Below are positions 17,042-26,734 of a DNA stretch of 64,000 bases, piece after piece. Location of the stretch: NCBI GenBank assembly GCA_029263715.1, contig JAJUFP010000007.1, positions 62,001 through 126,000 on the forward strand, read 5' to 3'. Under the pieces are notes generated by a model that was not told where the DNA came from, ran no database searches, and saw nothing but the letters and a program-made list of their open reading frames with translations. This stretch comes from Nitrososphaera sp. Its GTDB lineage: Archaea > Thermoproteota > Nitrososphaeria > Nitrososphaerales > Nitrososphaeraceae. The position numbers were made by a program, and so were the translations under genes. The stretch's first letter is position 1. Each line of letters opens with the position of its first letter.

Positions 17042-20000
17042 CTATTCTCCTAATGGAGACACCTGAAATTCATATTTCAATATCGGATCTAGTTGTGTTC
17101 TTGTTGTGCCCACTGTATGGATCTCTACCAAAATATCATACGGACCGGGTTCTGTGAAAATCGGACCCTCGACTACAATTGGTTCTCCTCTGTTCCAGAT
17201 GCCACCATACTGGATTTCCGGCTCACCTTGAACGACAGCATAATCTGTATTTTGTGGAACTATCTTTAAGACAAGATTGCCCTCAGGATCGTAAAAGAAT
17301 CCTTGGCCCCCGTATTCTCCATTTGCTGCCTGAAGGGGAATCTCATAACCACCTTTCTTGAAGAAAATTCTATAGGTCACTTCTTTGAAATTCTCGTTAG
17401 TCTTTTCATCGAAGAACCTTGCCGTCATTAATATGGATTCATCTGGGCTAGTTTTTACTGGAGGATCGAGTGCAAGTGCCACTTTGCCTCCTTCTTCGCT
17501 GTCTTTGTCTACTACAATGCTTCCTTCTGATGGAAGCACCAAGACATACGCGGTGTTATCAAGCCATGCAATTATCCTGTTTGTGTCGTTGCTTAACTCT
17601 ATTCCGCCCAATATGTCGCATGTCAGTGGGTCTCCTCTGAATCTGGAAATGGACGACATCTCTGCCGATGATACGAAAATCGTGTCTTCATTGTTCTCCA
17701 TCGCGATGTTTGAAAGGCCGTACTCTGTTCTGCCGTTTTCGTCCGTAAGCACAATCGTACCATGCAGCGAGTTGTTGATGGCTACCAGTTTGTCGTCGTC
17801 GCACTCAAATTCTCCTGTTACTACGAGCTTGCCTTGTTTTGGAATCTTTTTGTCATCGATCATCGGAACCATGTTGCCTTCTATTGTAAGGGTAAAGGGT
17901 TGTCCATTGCTGCCTTCTACTTCAAAGAAAATCTCCACATCGTCGTTGTTGTAGGTAACTATGATCCTGTATTCTCCCTCTACCGCGTTATTCTCCAGCT
18001 CGAAGCCAAAGCTGAATGAACCGTCGTTTTCAACGTCTACTTCATCGTCAACGATGTCTTTGTTATCTGGACCTATGACTTCGATGCTGACTTTGTCTTC
18101 GCCAGAAACCACGTCAACTTTGCCTGCCATCTCGACGATATCACCGGCTTCGTATGTGGCCTTGTCGGTTTTTACAGTAATTTGTCCTCCATTGCCGCTA
18201 CCTTCGCCCTCTACTTCAAAGATGGCAACGGCCTCATGACCAGCATAAGATACTATCACTGCATATCTGCCAGGGTCTGCATCGTCGTCAAGGTCGAAGT
18301 CGTCATCGCTAAACTCGTCACCATCCAGGTCGACCGTATTGTCATACACTCTCTTGTTGTTCGGTCCAATGACTTCGATGTCTATCTCATCCTCTCCCAG
18401 TTCAGGATCCTGTACGAATCCGCTGATTTCTACCGTGTCGCCGGCAGAGTATAGATCGTCGTCTGTCTCTACAGTAATCGGGTCGTCGTCCTCGTCTTCT
18501 ACCACCTTGAAATAGCTGTAAACGTCATCGCTTCCAAAACTTACCTGTACTATGTAAAGGCCTTCGCGAGCGTTGTTGTCAATCTCATAGGTGAAAGAGT
18601 ATTCCTCGTCGTCTATCTCGGCATCCTCAGTTGAATCAGAACCGTCTGGACCTTCAATGGTTATCTCTACTTCCTCGCCATCATCTGCGCCATCGACTGT
18701 TCCTTCGATGACAACTTCGTCCCCTTGATCGTAAACGAAGTCCTCTATTTCTACAGTTATTTCCTCTTCTGTCGATCCCGGATTAATCTTGACATTTAAG
18801 GTCAATTCTTTGCCACTATTTCCTGTAGATTCAACTTCGTCGTTGTATGTTATGTGAATACTTGTCGCATGGTCCATTCCATCATTTGAAACTACTGCGA
18901 GATCCTTACCAACGAGCCAGCTTGCAGTAAATATTCCAGTGTTAGGTCCTGTTTCTCTGAATGTTTCGATTGTTGGGAGGTCTGGAATTTCATTGTCTTC
19001 TGTCTCAACTATGACAAGGAATGGATCAGCACCTGCAGTTTCTGAATCGAATTCCTCAATTTCACCGTCCTCGATGTTAAGGTCTTCATCCTGTACCGTT
19101 ACAGTCAAGATATCGCCTGATTTGACAACGTTTTTGTTAACTGTGACAAATCCATCATTTCCTCTGAAGGTGATACCTTGGCTTTCTTCCTCTCCGTTAA
19201 GGTCTGTGTATGTGAAGATGATTTCCAGGTTATGCCAGTTTTCTGCACTGAGACCTCCTTGGTCAAAGTCGAGTGTTTCATCAAAGACACCTGTTGCCTT
19301 TCCTGTTTCTGTAAGGGTTATGCCACCAACAATGTCTGGAAGGATATCATCAAGGCTGATACCGGCTGCGCCAGCTCCAACGAATGGATCAGTGATGGGA
19401 GTAACACCATCATATGTTATATCAGTGACATCAGATCCTTCTGCGCCCCTGATTTCAATGGTAAATTCACCATCGCCGGTGCCTAGCACAAAGTCTATGC
19501 TGTCTTCGGTATTGTTCTGCTCATTCTGCTCGGAATCTATCACCATCAGTGTTGTGCTAACAGTCGTAGTACTGAACAGTTCAGATGTGTCACCTGTAAG
19601 ATCCGTTCCTGGCGGAATTGGGAGTGTTGTTCTTGAAAAGTCGACATTTGAAATTACTCCTCCAATTGACAGTCTGTCAGAGTTGGCTCTCGTTATTACA
19701 TCCTGTTTGTCATTATAGGTTATTTCAAGTGTATCGCCATTGTCGACTTGTATTCCTGTACTCTGTAAGATATCTTGCATTTCGATCTTGGCACTAAAGA
19801 TGCCTGTATTGGCTCCAGTTTCAGTAAGAGTGTACGTAAGAGATCTGTCAAAAACCGGACTTTCTCCTTTTACCTCCACTTCAATAGTTGCAAGGCTGCC
19901 TATCGATTGTCCGCCCCTCATCAAGCCAAATTCTGGACCTGTGCCATCCAGTGTGAAGCTATATGAATCCTTAACTCTTGGATTGTCGTTTAGGTCCGGG

Positions 20001-21481
20001 TCATTGATGGTGAGTGTAAAGTCATCCTCGATTCCAGCTGATTGTGGCAATTCTATGGTACCAGTTGTGAGTGAGAGTGATGTTATTACAGTGACAACGG
20101 ACACGAGGTCAGGATCTTGTGCTCCTACTTCATCTTCGCTATCATCAAGTGAATCGTTGTACACGATGATGATGTCTTCATCTAGGTCGCTTGGTCTGAA
20201 TTCAAGTATGCCGTTGTCTGGAGCTGGGACGTCAGCATCGTCTGCTAGGAAATTAAGTTTCAGCTCACCATTGGTTGCATCTATTGTGAATATGCCTGTG
20301 TTATCGTCTGTCTCTTCCATGTCAATATTTTCTTCGTCGCCGCCAGTTGCATCGATTGCTATTGTTATAACATTGTCCAGTGTTTCTGCATCGCCGCCAT
20401 CTCTGTTTTGATCAGGGTCGTTTACCATTAATTTGAGTTCGCTTGAAAGGGTGAGGTCGCCAATTTCTTCAAGTGCACCATCTTCGTTTTGAATCCAGAA
20501 GAATACTTCGCTTGTATCTGTTGATGTGTTTGGATCAACGGTTGTTCCTATAGTGACATCAAGGTTAGTTTCATCGTAAGCTGCTTGATCACGAAGTGTC
20601 ATTATTACTGATTCTGAAGTCTGAACAAAGTCTGATTCAGGATCTGTTGCATCGTCATCACCCAGTTCTACTATACCTTCGAACAGTGCAGTATTGTAAC
20701 CTGTTTCCCAGAATGTCACATCGTCTGCGAAATCGCCACCGTTGATAGAGAACAGATCTGTATTAAGATCGTCTTCGGTGACAGCAAATCTATCAGGTTC
20801 TGTTGGATTCAGGTTGGCATCTTGGTCCAGAATAACCATGTACACCAAGCTGTTGCCACCATACCATTCTCTCACATTAGCTATGCTGCCATTTGATGCC
20901 AGGATAAATTCTGCTGTTGATTCGTCGTAATCGATTGTAATTTCTTCGTCTCTGTAGGTAATTGTAATTGTTACATCTTCATATAGAGCAGTATTTGTAT
21001 CAAGTAAACCGCCATCGCCAAATGTGATCATTCCAGCTCCGCCACCAACTTCCGCAGAAGATGGGTCTGTGTCGATGATGCCGCTTGTGTTTATCGGGTC
21101 GATGTCGTTAGTGGGACCAGAACCATCTGCCCATTGTGAATCTACGTGAGATATGAAGAATTCGAACTCTTGTGAGCCATCCCTTGTATCTGTAATTTCA
21201 AATGTATCGATATCGCCAACACCTATGTCGCTTTCTGCTTCTACATCTACAGTGATTTCGTCTTCTGCTTCGTCATCTGTATCATCGTCAGATATGACTA
21301 CCTGAAGGACGCCTTCGCCAAAAAACTTGCCTCCCTGTTTGTCAGCCGACGTCATTATGGTGACGCCATTGACTTGCGCTAGTGCAGGGATTCCTGCGAT
21401 GGTTGTGGGTATTGCTGCAATCATCAGTGCAGCTAGAAGGAAGGACAAAATGTCCCTTTTTTGGAAAACTGTGGTTTTCAA
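17042..21481 (-). CDS. S-layer-type giant acidic surface protein
   Basis: 1479 residues, very rich in Asp and Glu and almost without Lys clusters. Signal peptide about 1-37 (FLLAALMIAAIPTTIAGIPALAQ). Residues about 40-930 contain repeated Ig-like units marked by ETG-x-NTGIF (for example ETDDNTGIF, ETGANTGIF, ETGPNTGIF) and by DPDLN-type turns. Residues about 930-1210 carry three tandem 85-residue repeats with VETDDDLYSAGDTVEISG-like starts and Y-x-V-x-V-x-Y-x-x-x-x-V ends. The C-terminal 270 residues form another beta-rich domain; no membrane helix is evident. Size, acidity and repeats match thaumarchaeal S-layer proteins, which form the cell coat and may concentrate ammonium. The TTG at 21481 has TACAAATA about 28 nt upstream and an AAGGCGG a few bases before it. 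Confidence 0.8.
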   Translation of the reverse strand: MKTTVFQKRDILSFLLAALMIAAIPTTIAGIPALAQVNGVTIMTSADKQGGKFFGEGVLQVVISDDDTDDEAEDEITVDVEAESDIGVGDIDTFEITDTRDGSQEFEFFISHVDSQWADGSGPTNDIDPINTSGIIDTDPSSAEVGGGAGMITFGDGGLLDTNTALYEDVTITITYRDEEITIDYDESTAEFILASNGSIANVREWYGGNSLVYMVILDQDANLNPTEPDRFAVTEDDLNTDLFSINGGDFADDVTFWETGYNTALFEGIVELGDDDATDPESDFVQTSESVIMTLRDQAAYDETNLDVTIGTTVDPNTSTDTSEVFFWIQNEDGALEEIGDLTLSSELKLMVNDPDQNRDGGDAETLDNVITIAIDATGGDEENIDMEETDDNTGIFTIDATNGELKLNFLADDADVPAPDNGILEFRPSDLDEDIIIVYNDSLDDSEDEVGAQDPDLVSVVTVITSLSLTTGTIELPQSAGIEDDFTLTINDPDLNDNPRVKDSYSFTLDGTGPEFGLMRGGQSIGSLATIEVEVKGESPVFDRSLTYTLTETGANTGIFSAKIEMQDILQSTGIQVDNGDTLEITYNDKQDVITRANSDRLSIGGVISNVDFSRTTLPIPPGTDLTGDTSELFSTTTVSTTLMVIDSEQNEQNNTEDSIDFVLGTGDGEFTIEIRGAEGSDVTDITYDGVTPITDPFVGAGAAGISLDDILPDIVGGITLTETGKATGVFDETLDFDQGGLSAENWHNLEIIFTYTDLNGEEESQGITFRGNDGFVTVNKNVVKSGDILTVTVQDEDLNIEDGEIEEFDSETAGADPFLVIVETEDNEIPDLPTIETFRETGPNTGIFTASWLVGKDLAVVSNDGMDHATSIHITYNDEVESTGNSGKELTLNVKINPGSTEEEITVEIEDFVYDQGDEVVIEGTVDGADDGEEVEITIEGPDGSDSTEDAEIDDEEYSFTYEIDNNAREGLYIVQVSFGSDDVYSYFKVVEDEDDDPITVETDDDLYSAGDTVEISGFVQDPELGEDEIDIEVIGPNNKRVYDNTVDLDGDEFSDDDFDLDDDADPGRYAVIVSYAGHEAVAIFEVEGEGSGNGGQITVKTDKATYEAGDIVEMAGKVDVVSGEDKVSIEVIGPDNKDIVDDEVDVENDGSFSFGFELENNAVEGEYRIIVTYNNDDVEIFFEVEGSNGQPFTLTIEGNMVPMIDDKKIPKQGKLVVTGEFECDDDKLVAINNSLHGTIVLTDENGRTEYGLSNIAMENNEDTIFVSSAEMSSISRFRGDPLTCDILGGIELSNDTNRIIAWLDNTAYVLVLPSEGSIVVDKDSEEGGKVALALDPPVKTSPDESILMTARFFDEKTNENFKEVTYRIFFKKGGYEIPLQAANGEYGGQGFFYDPEGNLVLKIVPQNTDYAVVQGEPEIQYGGIWNRGEPIVVEGPIFTEPGPYDILVEIHTVGTTRTQLDPILKYEFQVSPLGE

Positions 21482-21630
21482 TGTCCGCCTTAGAGGCAGG
21501 GAGTGTATTTGTACCTTGCTAAATCACTTCCTTTATTTTAAAAACAAACAATTGAAAATCAAATATTGTTTTTTCTAGTTTGGCTGTAGAAGGCAAGCTA
21601 GCCCTTAACCAAAAAAGCATCCGGACGGAT

Positions 21631-21656
21631 CAATCATTTGAAAATTGATGGATTGA
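21631..21656 (+). promoter_or_regulatory. candidate operator, zinc-finger unit 1
   Basis: 26-nt element identical at 23 positions to 22419-22444. CAATC and GATTG arms form an inverted repeat around GAAAATTGAT. It ends 45 nt before the ATG at 21701, directly upstream of a weak TATA-like stretch. A TTG inside it would open a longer frame, but that would put the element inside the gene, so I prefer ATG at 21701. Confidence 0.5.
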
Positions 21657-21700
21657 ATTTTTTCAGGAACAGTAAAGACCTAAAACACGATATCTGTGCT

Positions 21701-21865
21701 ATGAATCAATCATGCAGAGCATGCGGTACTGACCTGTCACCCAAAATGTGCTGCAAGGTATGCAACGAAACCATCTCCTGGGTGTGCAAGAACTGCGACA
21801 GAATGGATGACGTAACCCATCTGCACAATCTCAAGGCAAAGTACGTAGTTGCAGAGGTATCATAG
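21701..21865 (+). CDS. mini zinc-binding protein with three CxxC pairs
   Basis: 54 residues. Cysteine pairs CRAC, CCKVC and CKNC within 35 residues, then a His-containing DDVTHLHNLKAKY, make a compact zinc-binding domain. Its TAG stop is followed directly by the ATG of the next gene, so the two are translated from one transcript. Function unknown; such proteins are frequent in thaumarchaea and are often called zinc-ribbon or C2H2-like. Confidence 0.65.
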   Translation: MNQSCRACGTDLSPKMCCKVCNETISWVCKNCDRMDDVTHLHNLKAKYVVAEVS

Positions 21866-22216
21866 ATGCGCATAACAATAAGTTGTGCCGCCGACTACGT
21901 GTTGGCAAAAGAGCTGCACCAGTTCCTTTCTTCTCACTTAATTACTATGGAACTATCCATGAGAAACGACGAATTGTATGTCATGGCAAGCGATATGGAC
22001 ATAAAAGATCAGGTTGGAAGACTTTTGCATTCATTCCTTACATACAAGAAAGATGAAATTCTTGCCTTACATAACTTTGACAGTGTCTTTGTAATCGGGA
22101 TAGCCAAAGATCCGGAAGACATTGGTCTTTACAGGTGTTCATTCTGCGGATTCCCATTTGCTGTCGAAGAAGAGATGGCTTTGCATGAAAGGACGCACGT
22201 ATATGCCAGTTTTTAG
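21866..22216 (+). CDS. protein with C-terminal C2H2 zinc finger
   Basis: 116 residues, starting immediately after the preceding stop. Residues 1-85 form an alpha/beta domain I do not recognise (VLAKELHQFLSSHLI, FDSVFVIGIAKDPEDI). Residues about 90-112 are a canonical C2H2 finger: YRCSFCGFPFAVEEEM followed by LHERTH. It may bind nucleic acid or another protein. The upstream mini zinc protein is its operon partner. Confidence 0.7.
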   Translation: MRITISCAADYVLAKELHQFLSSHLITMELSMRNDELYVMASDMDIKDQVGRLLHSFLTYKKDEILALHNFDSVFVIGIAKDPEDIGLYRCSFCGFPFAVEEEMALHERTHVYASF

Positions 22217-22223
22217 TATGTAA

Positions 22224-22358
22224 TCAATAGAACCTGTTCCAATCCAGGCCGTCGCCATAAACCTGTACTTTGTGTTTCCTTTTGTGCATATTTTCGTGAT
22301 TCTTTAGACGTGTTTCTGATTCAAGCTCTGCATTACAATACCTGCACCTAAATGCCAT
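22224..22358 (-). CDS. 44-residue C2H2 zinc-finger protein
   Basis: Small gene on the minus strand: ATG at 22358, TGA at 22224. It encodes one C2H2 finger, FRCRYCNAELESETRLKNH with the second His four residues later, then a basic KRKHK and a short tail ending GLDWNRFY. It is convergent with the preceding C2H2 gene, 7 nt apart. The intact finger in a very short frame argues that it is real. Confidence 0.6.
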   Translation of the reverse strand: MAFRCRYCNAELESETRLKNHENMHKRKHKVQVYGDGLDWNRFY

Positions 22359-22418
22359 ATGTTATCATTGTAAGTGGAATTATTATGAATCTCTTGATGA
22401 TGCTGTTTATTTCAAATA

Positions 22419-22444
22419 CAATCAATAGAAAATTGATTGATTGA
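22419..22444 (+). promoter_or_regulatory. candidate operator, zinc-finger unit 2
   Basis: Second copy of the 26-nt element at 21631-21656 (three mismatches). It ends 50 nt before the ATG at 22495, with AGTTAAGA between them at TATA distance. Confidence 0.5.
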
Positions 22445-22494
22445 TTTTCCATAACAGCAGTTAAGATCACGTACCTTGCAGAGTGTATGCAAGC

Positions 22495-22929
22495 ATGAAC
22501 CGTTCGCATGAATCCGGCAATTACGTATTGGATTTTCAGAGCACCAACTATGAGCGAGACGCCGAAATAACATACAACTTGCTTTTGACATATGCCTCAA
22601 AAACAGACCTTCATCCTGATGACATGTTGTTTTCGTTGACAGAGCCAATGACTGTGGCAGGACGGTCTTTCTCAAAACTGATTCTAAAAGCTGAATTTGT
22701 TGCAAGAATCATCTCGCTGCATTCCCACGCGATTGAAATGGAAAATCCGTTGTTGGATGTCAACGGAAAATACCACGCCGGCCTTCCTCTTCTAACGCAA
22801 TTTGCATTCTGGCTTTCAAAGAAGCTTCAAGATGCCGGAGCAGGGGTTAACGTGAAGATAGGCGAGGATATGGCAGACATGTCCTACGGAGAAGGTTCCT
22901 GGGTGGGCTTTTCATGGTCTTTGTGTTAG
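22495..22929 (+). CDS. conserved-looking protein of unknown function in zinc-finger cluster
   Basis: 144 residues from ATG at 22495 (a GTG at 22483 is an alternative). The protein is soluble and mixed alpha/beta; recognisable stretches are AEITYNLLLTYASKTDLHPD, LILKAEFVARIISLHSHAI and LLTQFAFWLSKKLQDAGAGV. I cannot assign a family. It is followed 20 nt later by a zinc-finger gene with its own strong ribosome-binding site, so they probably form an operon under the upstream 26-nt element. Confidence 0.6.
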   Translation: MNRSHESGNYVLDFQSTNYERDAEITYNLLLTYASKTDLHPDDMLFSLTEPMTVAGRSFSKLILKAEFVARIISLHSHAIEMENPLLDVNGKYHAGLPLLTQFAFWLSKKLQDAGAGVNVKIGEDMADMSYGEGSWVGFSWSLC

Positions 22930-22948
22930 GAAGTCAGGAGGCGAGCTA

Positions 22949-23089
22949 ATGTCACACAGATGCAAAATATGCAATATCGAGTTTGAAGACAAAGCTCGGC
23001 TGGACAGACACAAGAAAGTGCACGGGAGGAGACCCAAGATATACGAGTATGAATACAGAGAATTTAATCTGTATAGAATAACAGGATAG
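22949..23089 (+). CDS. 46-residue C2H2 zinc-finger protein
   Basis: ATG at 22949 with AGGAGG 7 nt upstream, TAG at 23089. The finger is HRCKICNIEFEDKARLDRH plus a second His four residues later, followed by GRRPK and an aromatic tail (YEYEYREFNLY). Same design as the 44-residue protein at 22224-22358: one finger, a basic patch, then an aromatic tail. Confidence 0.65.
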   Translation: MSHRCKICNIEFEDKARLDRHKKVHGRRPKIYEYEYREFNLYRITG

Positions 23090-23252
23090 GTTCAGAAGCC
23101 ATCAATTTTTCATGGGCTATCTAAAAGCGCCACATATGGTGAATGAATCCAAATACGTCTTGTTGGTCAGAATGATGCTACTTGAAAAGAAGCGCGGCTT
23201 CGTAGAGGAATAACTTTAATAGAAGCTTGAGGAGCCTTTTTCCTCGATCAGT

Positions 23253-25373
23253 ATGGCCAGTAAAAAGGTCCAAAAGATTTTTGACGAAGTTTTATCCACA
23301 AAGGAAAAAGTAATCACTGAAGAGTTGGCTAAACAGGTTTTGACAGAATACGGTGTCAAGGTTCCGCCCTATGCCTTGGTGACCGGCAGCACTGCCGCCA
23401 GAAAGGAGGCCAGAAAGATAGGCCTGCCAGTGGTGGCAAAGATCGTCTCGCCCCAGATCCTGCACAAGACCGACGTCAAGGGTGTCAAGGTCGGCCTGAG
23501 CAGCGATGCGGCAGTCAAGGAGGCCTTTGACGACATGTACGGTAGGCTTTCCAAGAAATACGACGTCAAGGGTGTCCTGCTTGAGAAGATGGTCCCGCCG
23601 GGAGCAGAGCTCATAGTCGGGCTGCAGAACGACCCGCAGTTTGGCCCCATCATCATGGTGGGAATCGGTGGCATCTACACCGAGGTGTTCAAGGACGTTG
23701 CATTCCGCGTGCTTCCGATAACCAAGGCTGACGCGCTTTCCATGCTTGACGAGCTGAAGGGCAAGAAGATACTGGAAGGCTTCCGCGGCACCGCGCCCGT
23801 AAGCCGGGACATGATGGCCCGGGCGCTGGTAAACATCGGCAAGCTGGGAACGGAGATGGCCCAGTACTACGACAGCATTGACTTTAACCCTGTCATATTC
23901 TACCCCAAGGACTATTACGTTGTTGACGCCAAGATCCTGCTGCGCGAAAAGCCGGATCCAAGCGCCATCTCAAAGGCAGAGCCAGACTCGTCGTTTATGG
24001 ACACGTTCTTCAACGCCAATTCCATCGCCCTCATCGGCGCGTCGCCGGAGGCCGGCAAGGTTGGAAACTCGGTCCTTGAAAGCCTTGTCAAGCACGATTA
24101 CAAGGGCAAGGTCTTCCCGGTTAACGCCAAGGGATATCCGGAGATCATGGGCATCAAGGCGTACAAGAGCCTTGACGAGATAGACGAGCCAGTGGATCTG
24201 GTGGTAGTCACAGTAGACCTGCGATTCGTGCCGGACCTGCTCAAGTCGGCGGCAAAGAAGAACATCCACAACTTTGTGGTCATCTCCGGCGGTGGAAAGG
24301 AGCTTGGAGGCGAGCGCGCAGCCATCGAGGCGCAGGTAAAAGAGCTCTCAAAGGAGCTGAAGATAAGGATCATAGGTCCAAACTGCATCGGCATGTTCAA
24401 CGGCCAGAACCGTCTGGACTGCGCGTTCCAGGGTCATGCAAGGATGATAAGGCCAAAGAACGGCAACGTTGCCTTCTTGTCGCAGAGCGGAACCGTGGGC
24501 ATCGCGTTCATGGAGACTGCTGATTCCTTTGGCATGAGCAAGATGATCTCGTACGGCAATCGCTCCGACGTGGACGAGGCCGACATGATCTGGTACCTAT
24601 CTGAGGACCCAGAGACAAAGGTCATCGGCCTGTACGTGGAGGGTCTTGGCGATGGCCGCAAGTTCATGAACACTGCCAAGCGGGTCATCGAGGAAAGAAA
24701 GAAGCCAATAGTGGTGTTCAAGAACGGCCGGACTGCCCGGGGAGCCAAGCAGGCTGCTTCTCACACCGGATCGCTTGGTGGCTCTTTTGGCGTGGTCAAG
24801 GGCGCCCTGGAACAGGCCGGCATCATCTCAGTGGACAGTTACGAGGAGATGACCAGTGCTCTTAAGGCGCTCAACTGGCAGCCAACCCCCAAGGGCAACC
24901 GGGTGGCCCTGGTCACAAACGGTGCTGGCCCCATAATTGCGGCCATTGACAACTTTGAGCGCCTTGGGCTGCAGGTGGCCGAGCTATCGGCAGAGACCAA
25001 GAAGGCGTTTAAGGAGCACTACCCGCCGACCTATGTCATTGGAAACCCCTGCGACATCACCGGCTCGGCCAACGCCGACGACTACCGGTTTGCAATCCAG
25101 GCGTTCATGGACGACCCCAACGTGGACATCATCATGCCCTGGTTCGTCTTCCAGGACGACCCCCTTGAGGAGACCATAGTCGACGTGCTGGCCAGCTTCC
25201 AGAAGGAGAAGAAAAAGCCAATACTCATCGGTGCCATGGGCGGGCCATTTACAAAGAACATATCCAAGAGGATAGAGGACGCCAACGTGCCCGTCTATCT
25301 CTCCGTCATAGAATGGGTGACGGCAGCCGGCGCGCTGGCCAAGTGGGCCAAGGTATCCGGCGAGGCCAAGTAG
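23253..25373 (+). CDS. ADP-forming acyl-CoA synthetase (3-hydroxypropionyl- or 4-hydroxybutyryl-CoA synthetase type)
   Basis: 706 residues. Domains: ATP-grasp at 1-225 ([19 protein letters not shown]), CoA-binding Rossmann domain at about 245-370 ([20 protein letters not shown]), and succinyl-CoA-ligase-like domains at about 380-700 with [14 protein letters not shown] and the phosphorylated His (H504 in [10 protein letters not shown]). The reaction is acid + CoA + ATP to acyl-CoA + ADP + phosphate. In ammonia-oxidising archaea two such enzymes activate 3-hydroxypropionate and 4-hydroxybutyrate for CO2 fixation at low ATP cost; which substrate this copy uses cannot be told from sequence alone. 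ACTTTAATA lies about 39 nt before the ATG, and codon use suggests high expression. Confidence 0.85.
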   Translation: MASKKVQKIFDEVLSTKEKVITEELAKQVLTEYGVKVPPYALVTGSTAARKEARKIGLPVVAKIVSPQILHKTDVKGVKVGLSSDAAVKEAFDDMYGRLSKKYDVKGVLLEKMVPPGAELIVGLQNDPQFGPIIMVGIGGIYTEVFKDVAFRVLPITKADALSMLDELKGKKILEGFRGTAPVSRDMMARALVNIGKLGTEMAQYYDSIDFNPVIFYPKDYYVVDAKILLREKPDPSAISKAEPDSSFMDTFFNANSIALIGASPEAGKVGNSVLESLVKHDYKGKVFPVNAKGYPEIMGIKAYKSLDEIDEPVDLVVVTVDLRFVPDLLKSAAKKNIHNFVVISGGGKELGGERAAIEAQVKELSKELKIRIIGPNCIGMFNGQNRLDCAFQGHARMIRPKNGNVAFLSQSGTVGIAFMETADSFGMSKMISYGNRSDVDEADMIWYLSEDPETKVIGLYVEGLGDGRKFMNTAKRVIEERKKPIVVFKNGRTARGAKQAASHTGSLGGSFGVVKGALEQAGIISVDSYEEMTSALKALNWQPTPKGNRVALVTNGAGPIIAAIDNFERLGLQVAELSAETKKAFKEHYPPTYVIGNPCDITGSANADDYRFAIQAFMDDPNVDIIMPWFVFQDDPLEETIVDVLASFQKEKKKPILIGAMGGPFTKNISKRIEDANVPVYLSVIEWVTAAGALAKWAKVSGEAK

Positions 25374-25378
25374 CCTCC

Positions 25379-25393
25379 TTTCTTTTCTTTTTT
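25379..25393 (+). terminator. T-rich terminator
   Basis: Pyrimidine tract with three runs of T right after the stop of the synthetase gene, the usual archaeal termination signal. Confidence 0.5.
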
Positions 25394-25510
25394 AAACACA
25401 CAGCTATTTACAAAGAGCGTCAGAAGATTCGAAAATAATCGTAGGTTAAAACGAACCCTGCTCTGCATGCGGGAGATGGATTAAATTATCTATCATCCCA
25501 CCCAGTCCAG

Positions 25511-26077
25511 TTGGAAAATTCCGCCCTTTACACTCGGCGGGCGTTTGGAGTCCTATTTGTTGCCGTATCAATAGCCGTCGGCGCTGGCTCTGTCCTTTCT
25601 GAAATAGCATACCTCAACAACTTGCCGGTTTACTACTATGCAGTGATCTGGATAGGGTCCTTTGGCGCGGCCTTTGCAGCAGCCGGTCCACGATTCAGGA
25701 AGGCCGTGCCGGCCATCCGCGGAAGGATGAAGAACAGCATCAAGTGGTCGCCGGCTGCAAAGGCGTTAAACGGGATATCTTGGGCCGGGCCCTTTGCAAG
25801 CATTGCCGCGTTTCCATTCCTGTACCAATACCTGATACTGCTTGGAATAGGCCTTGGCAACCTGTCTACTTATGCCATGATGAAAAAGTACAGTGGCCTT
25901 GACAACCGCGAGCAGCTGATTGTGGGCGCAATATCGCTGGCCGCGCTCCCGGTTGCTGTGGTCATTGACAGCTCGCTTTTTGTAACCCATCAGGATATTG
26001 CAGTGATGCTGTCAAGAATTCTGATCGCGATTTCTTATGCAGCCGGCGGCGCGTTCGCACTGGTGGCAAGAAAGTAA
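25511..26077 (+). CDS. polytopic membrane protein of unknown function
   Basis: 188 residues from TTG, about 25 nt after TTAAATTATC. About five hydrophobic helices (near 12-30, 40-60, 92-112, 137-155 and 165-185) with a basic loop PRFRKAVPAIRGRMKNSIKW between the second and third. No motif identifies a family. It stands alone downstream of the acyl-CoA synthetase. Confidence 0.6.
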   Translation: MENSALYTRRAFGVLFVAVSIAVGAGSVLSEIAYLNNLPVYYYAVIWIGSFGAAFAAAGPRFRKAVPAIRGRMKNSIKWSPAAKALNGISWAGPFASIAAFPFLYQYLILLGIGLGNLSTYAMMKKYSGLDNREQLIVGAISLAALPVAVVIDSSLFVTHQDIAVMLSRILIAISYAAGGAFALVARK

Positions 26078-26175
26078 GCGGGCCCGTCGGTCAGCAAACC
26101 ATTAGAGGAGCAAGGGCAGAATTTTAATAATTAAGAATAATCGCGATGTTTCTACTTTCCAACCTCTACAATAGT

Positions 26176-26395
26176 CTAGACAAAAGGGGGACAATCGTAG
26201 TACCAAGATACTAACTGTATACCGGAGCTCAGTGCTTTCCAGACAATCCAGGACATCTTTCTTGCAGCAGCGGCCTGTGCCTTCTGTTCTGGCACGCCCT
26301 TCTTTATCATCTCCTGGTAGAACAGCTTGACCGACAAATCTTGCCGGAGGTAATAGTTAGTCCTAGGAGCCCCATGGGCAGATAGACATTTAAGG
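26176..26395 (-). pseudogene. C-terminal remnant of an IS110-family transposase
   Basis: On the minus strand a frame without start reads HGAPRTNYYLRQ, then KLFYQEMIKKGVPEQKAQAA and ARKMSWIVWKAL, ending at TAG (26176). This is the pattern of the C-terminal part of IS110/IS1111 transposases (HGsp-x-x-R, then FYQ-x-x-x-x-KG, then ARK-x-x-x-I). The N-terminal catalytic part and the ends are gone and a short internal deletion after YYLRQ is likely. Confidence 0.55.
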
Positions 26396-26417
26396 TAAGA
26401 ATGTAAGAGAGTTATAC

Positions 26418-26720
26418 ATGGAACAACAGGAAAGCGACGAACCTGATATCACCATAGTAAGCGACAAAGGACAGATAGTGATCCCAGCCTCCATAAGAAA
26501 CAAGTTTGGTATCAAGCCCAGATCTAAGCTTCTTATCTATGGAGTTGATGATGCCATCGTCATCAAGAAACTTGTTCTGCCTGATGCCAAGAAAGAAATG
26601 CAAGAAATCTGGAAGAAAATAGATAAAAAGATCTCAAAATACGGCGAATTTACGCAAGAAGAGATACAAAAAGAAATAGAGCACGTTAGAAAGTCTAGGA
26701 AGAAGAAGACCACGCCTTAG
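26418..26720 (+). CDS. AbrB/SpoVT-type antitoxin
   Basis: 100 residues. The SpoVT-AbrB swapped-hairpin motif is at about 10-50 (TIVSDKGQIVIPASIRNKFG, then KLLIYGVDDAIVIKK). The C-terminal half is a long charged helix (EMQEIWKKIDKKISKYGEFT) that should wrap the toxin. A CATTTAAGG box lies about 27 nt before the ATG. The PIN gene follows 14 nt downstream: a VapBC-like toxin-antitoxin pair. Confidence 0.85.
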   Translation: MEQQESDEPDITIVSDKGQIVIPASIRNKFGIKPRSKLLIYGVDDAIVIKKLVLPDAKKEMQEIWKKIDKKISKYGEFTQEEIQKEIEHVRKSRKKKTTP

Positions 26721-26734
26721 AGAACCGCTTTGTC

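Noticed and set aside
22224-22240. Third copy of the zinc-finger operator (AATCAATAGAA)
   Set aside because: It lies inside the end of the minus-strand zinc-finger gene, matches only the left part of the element and is not before a start.
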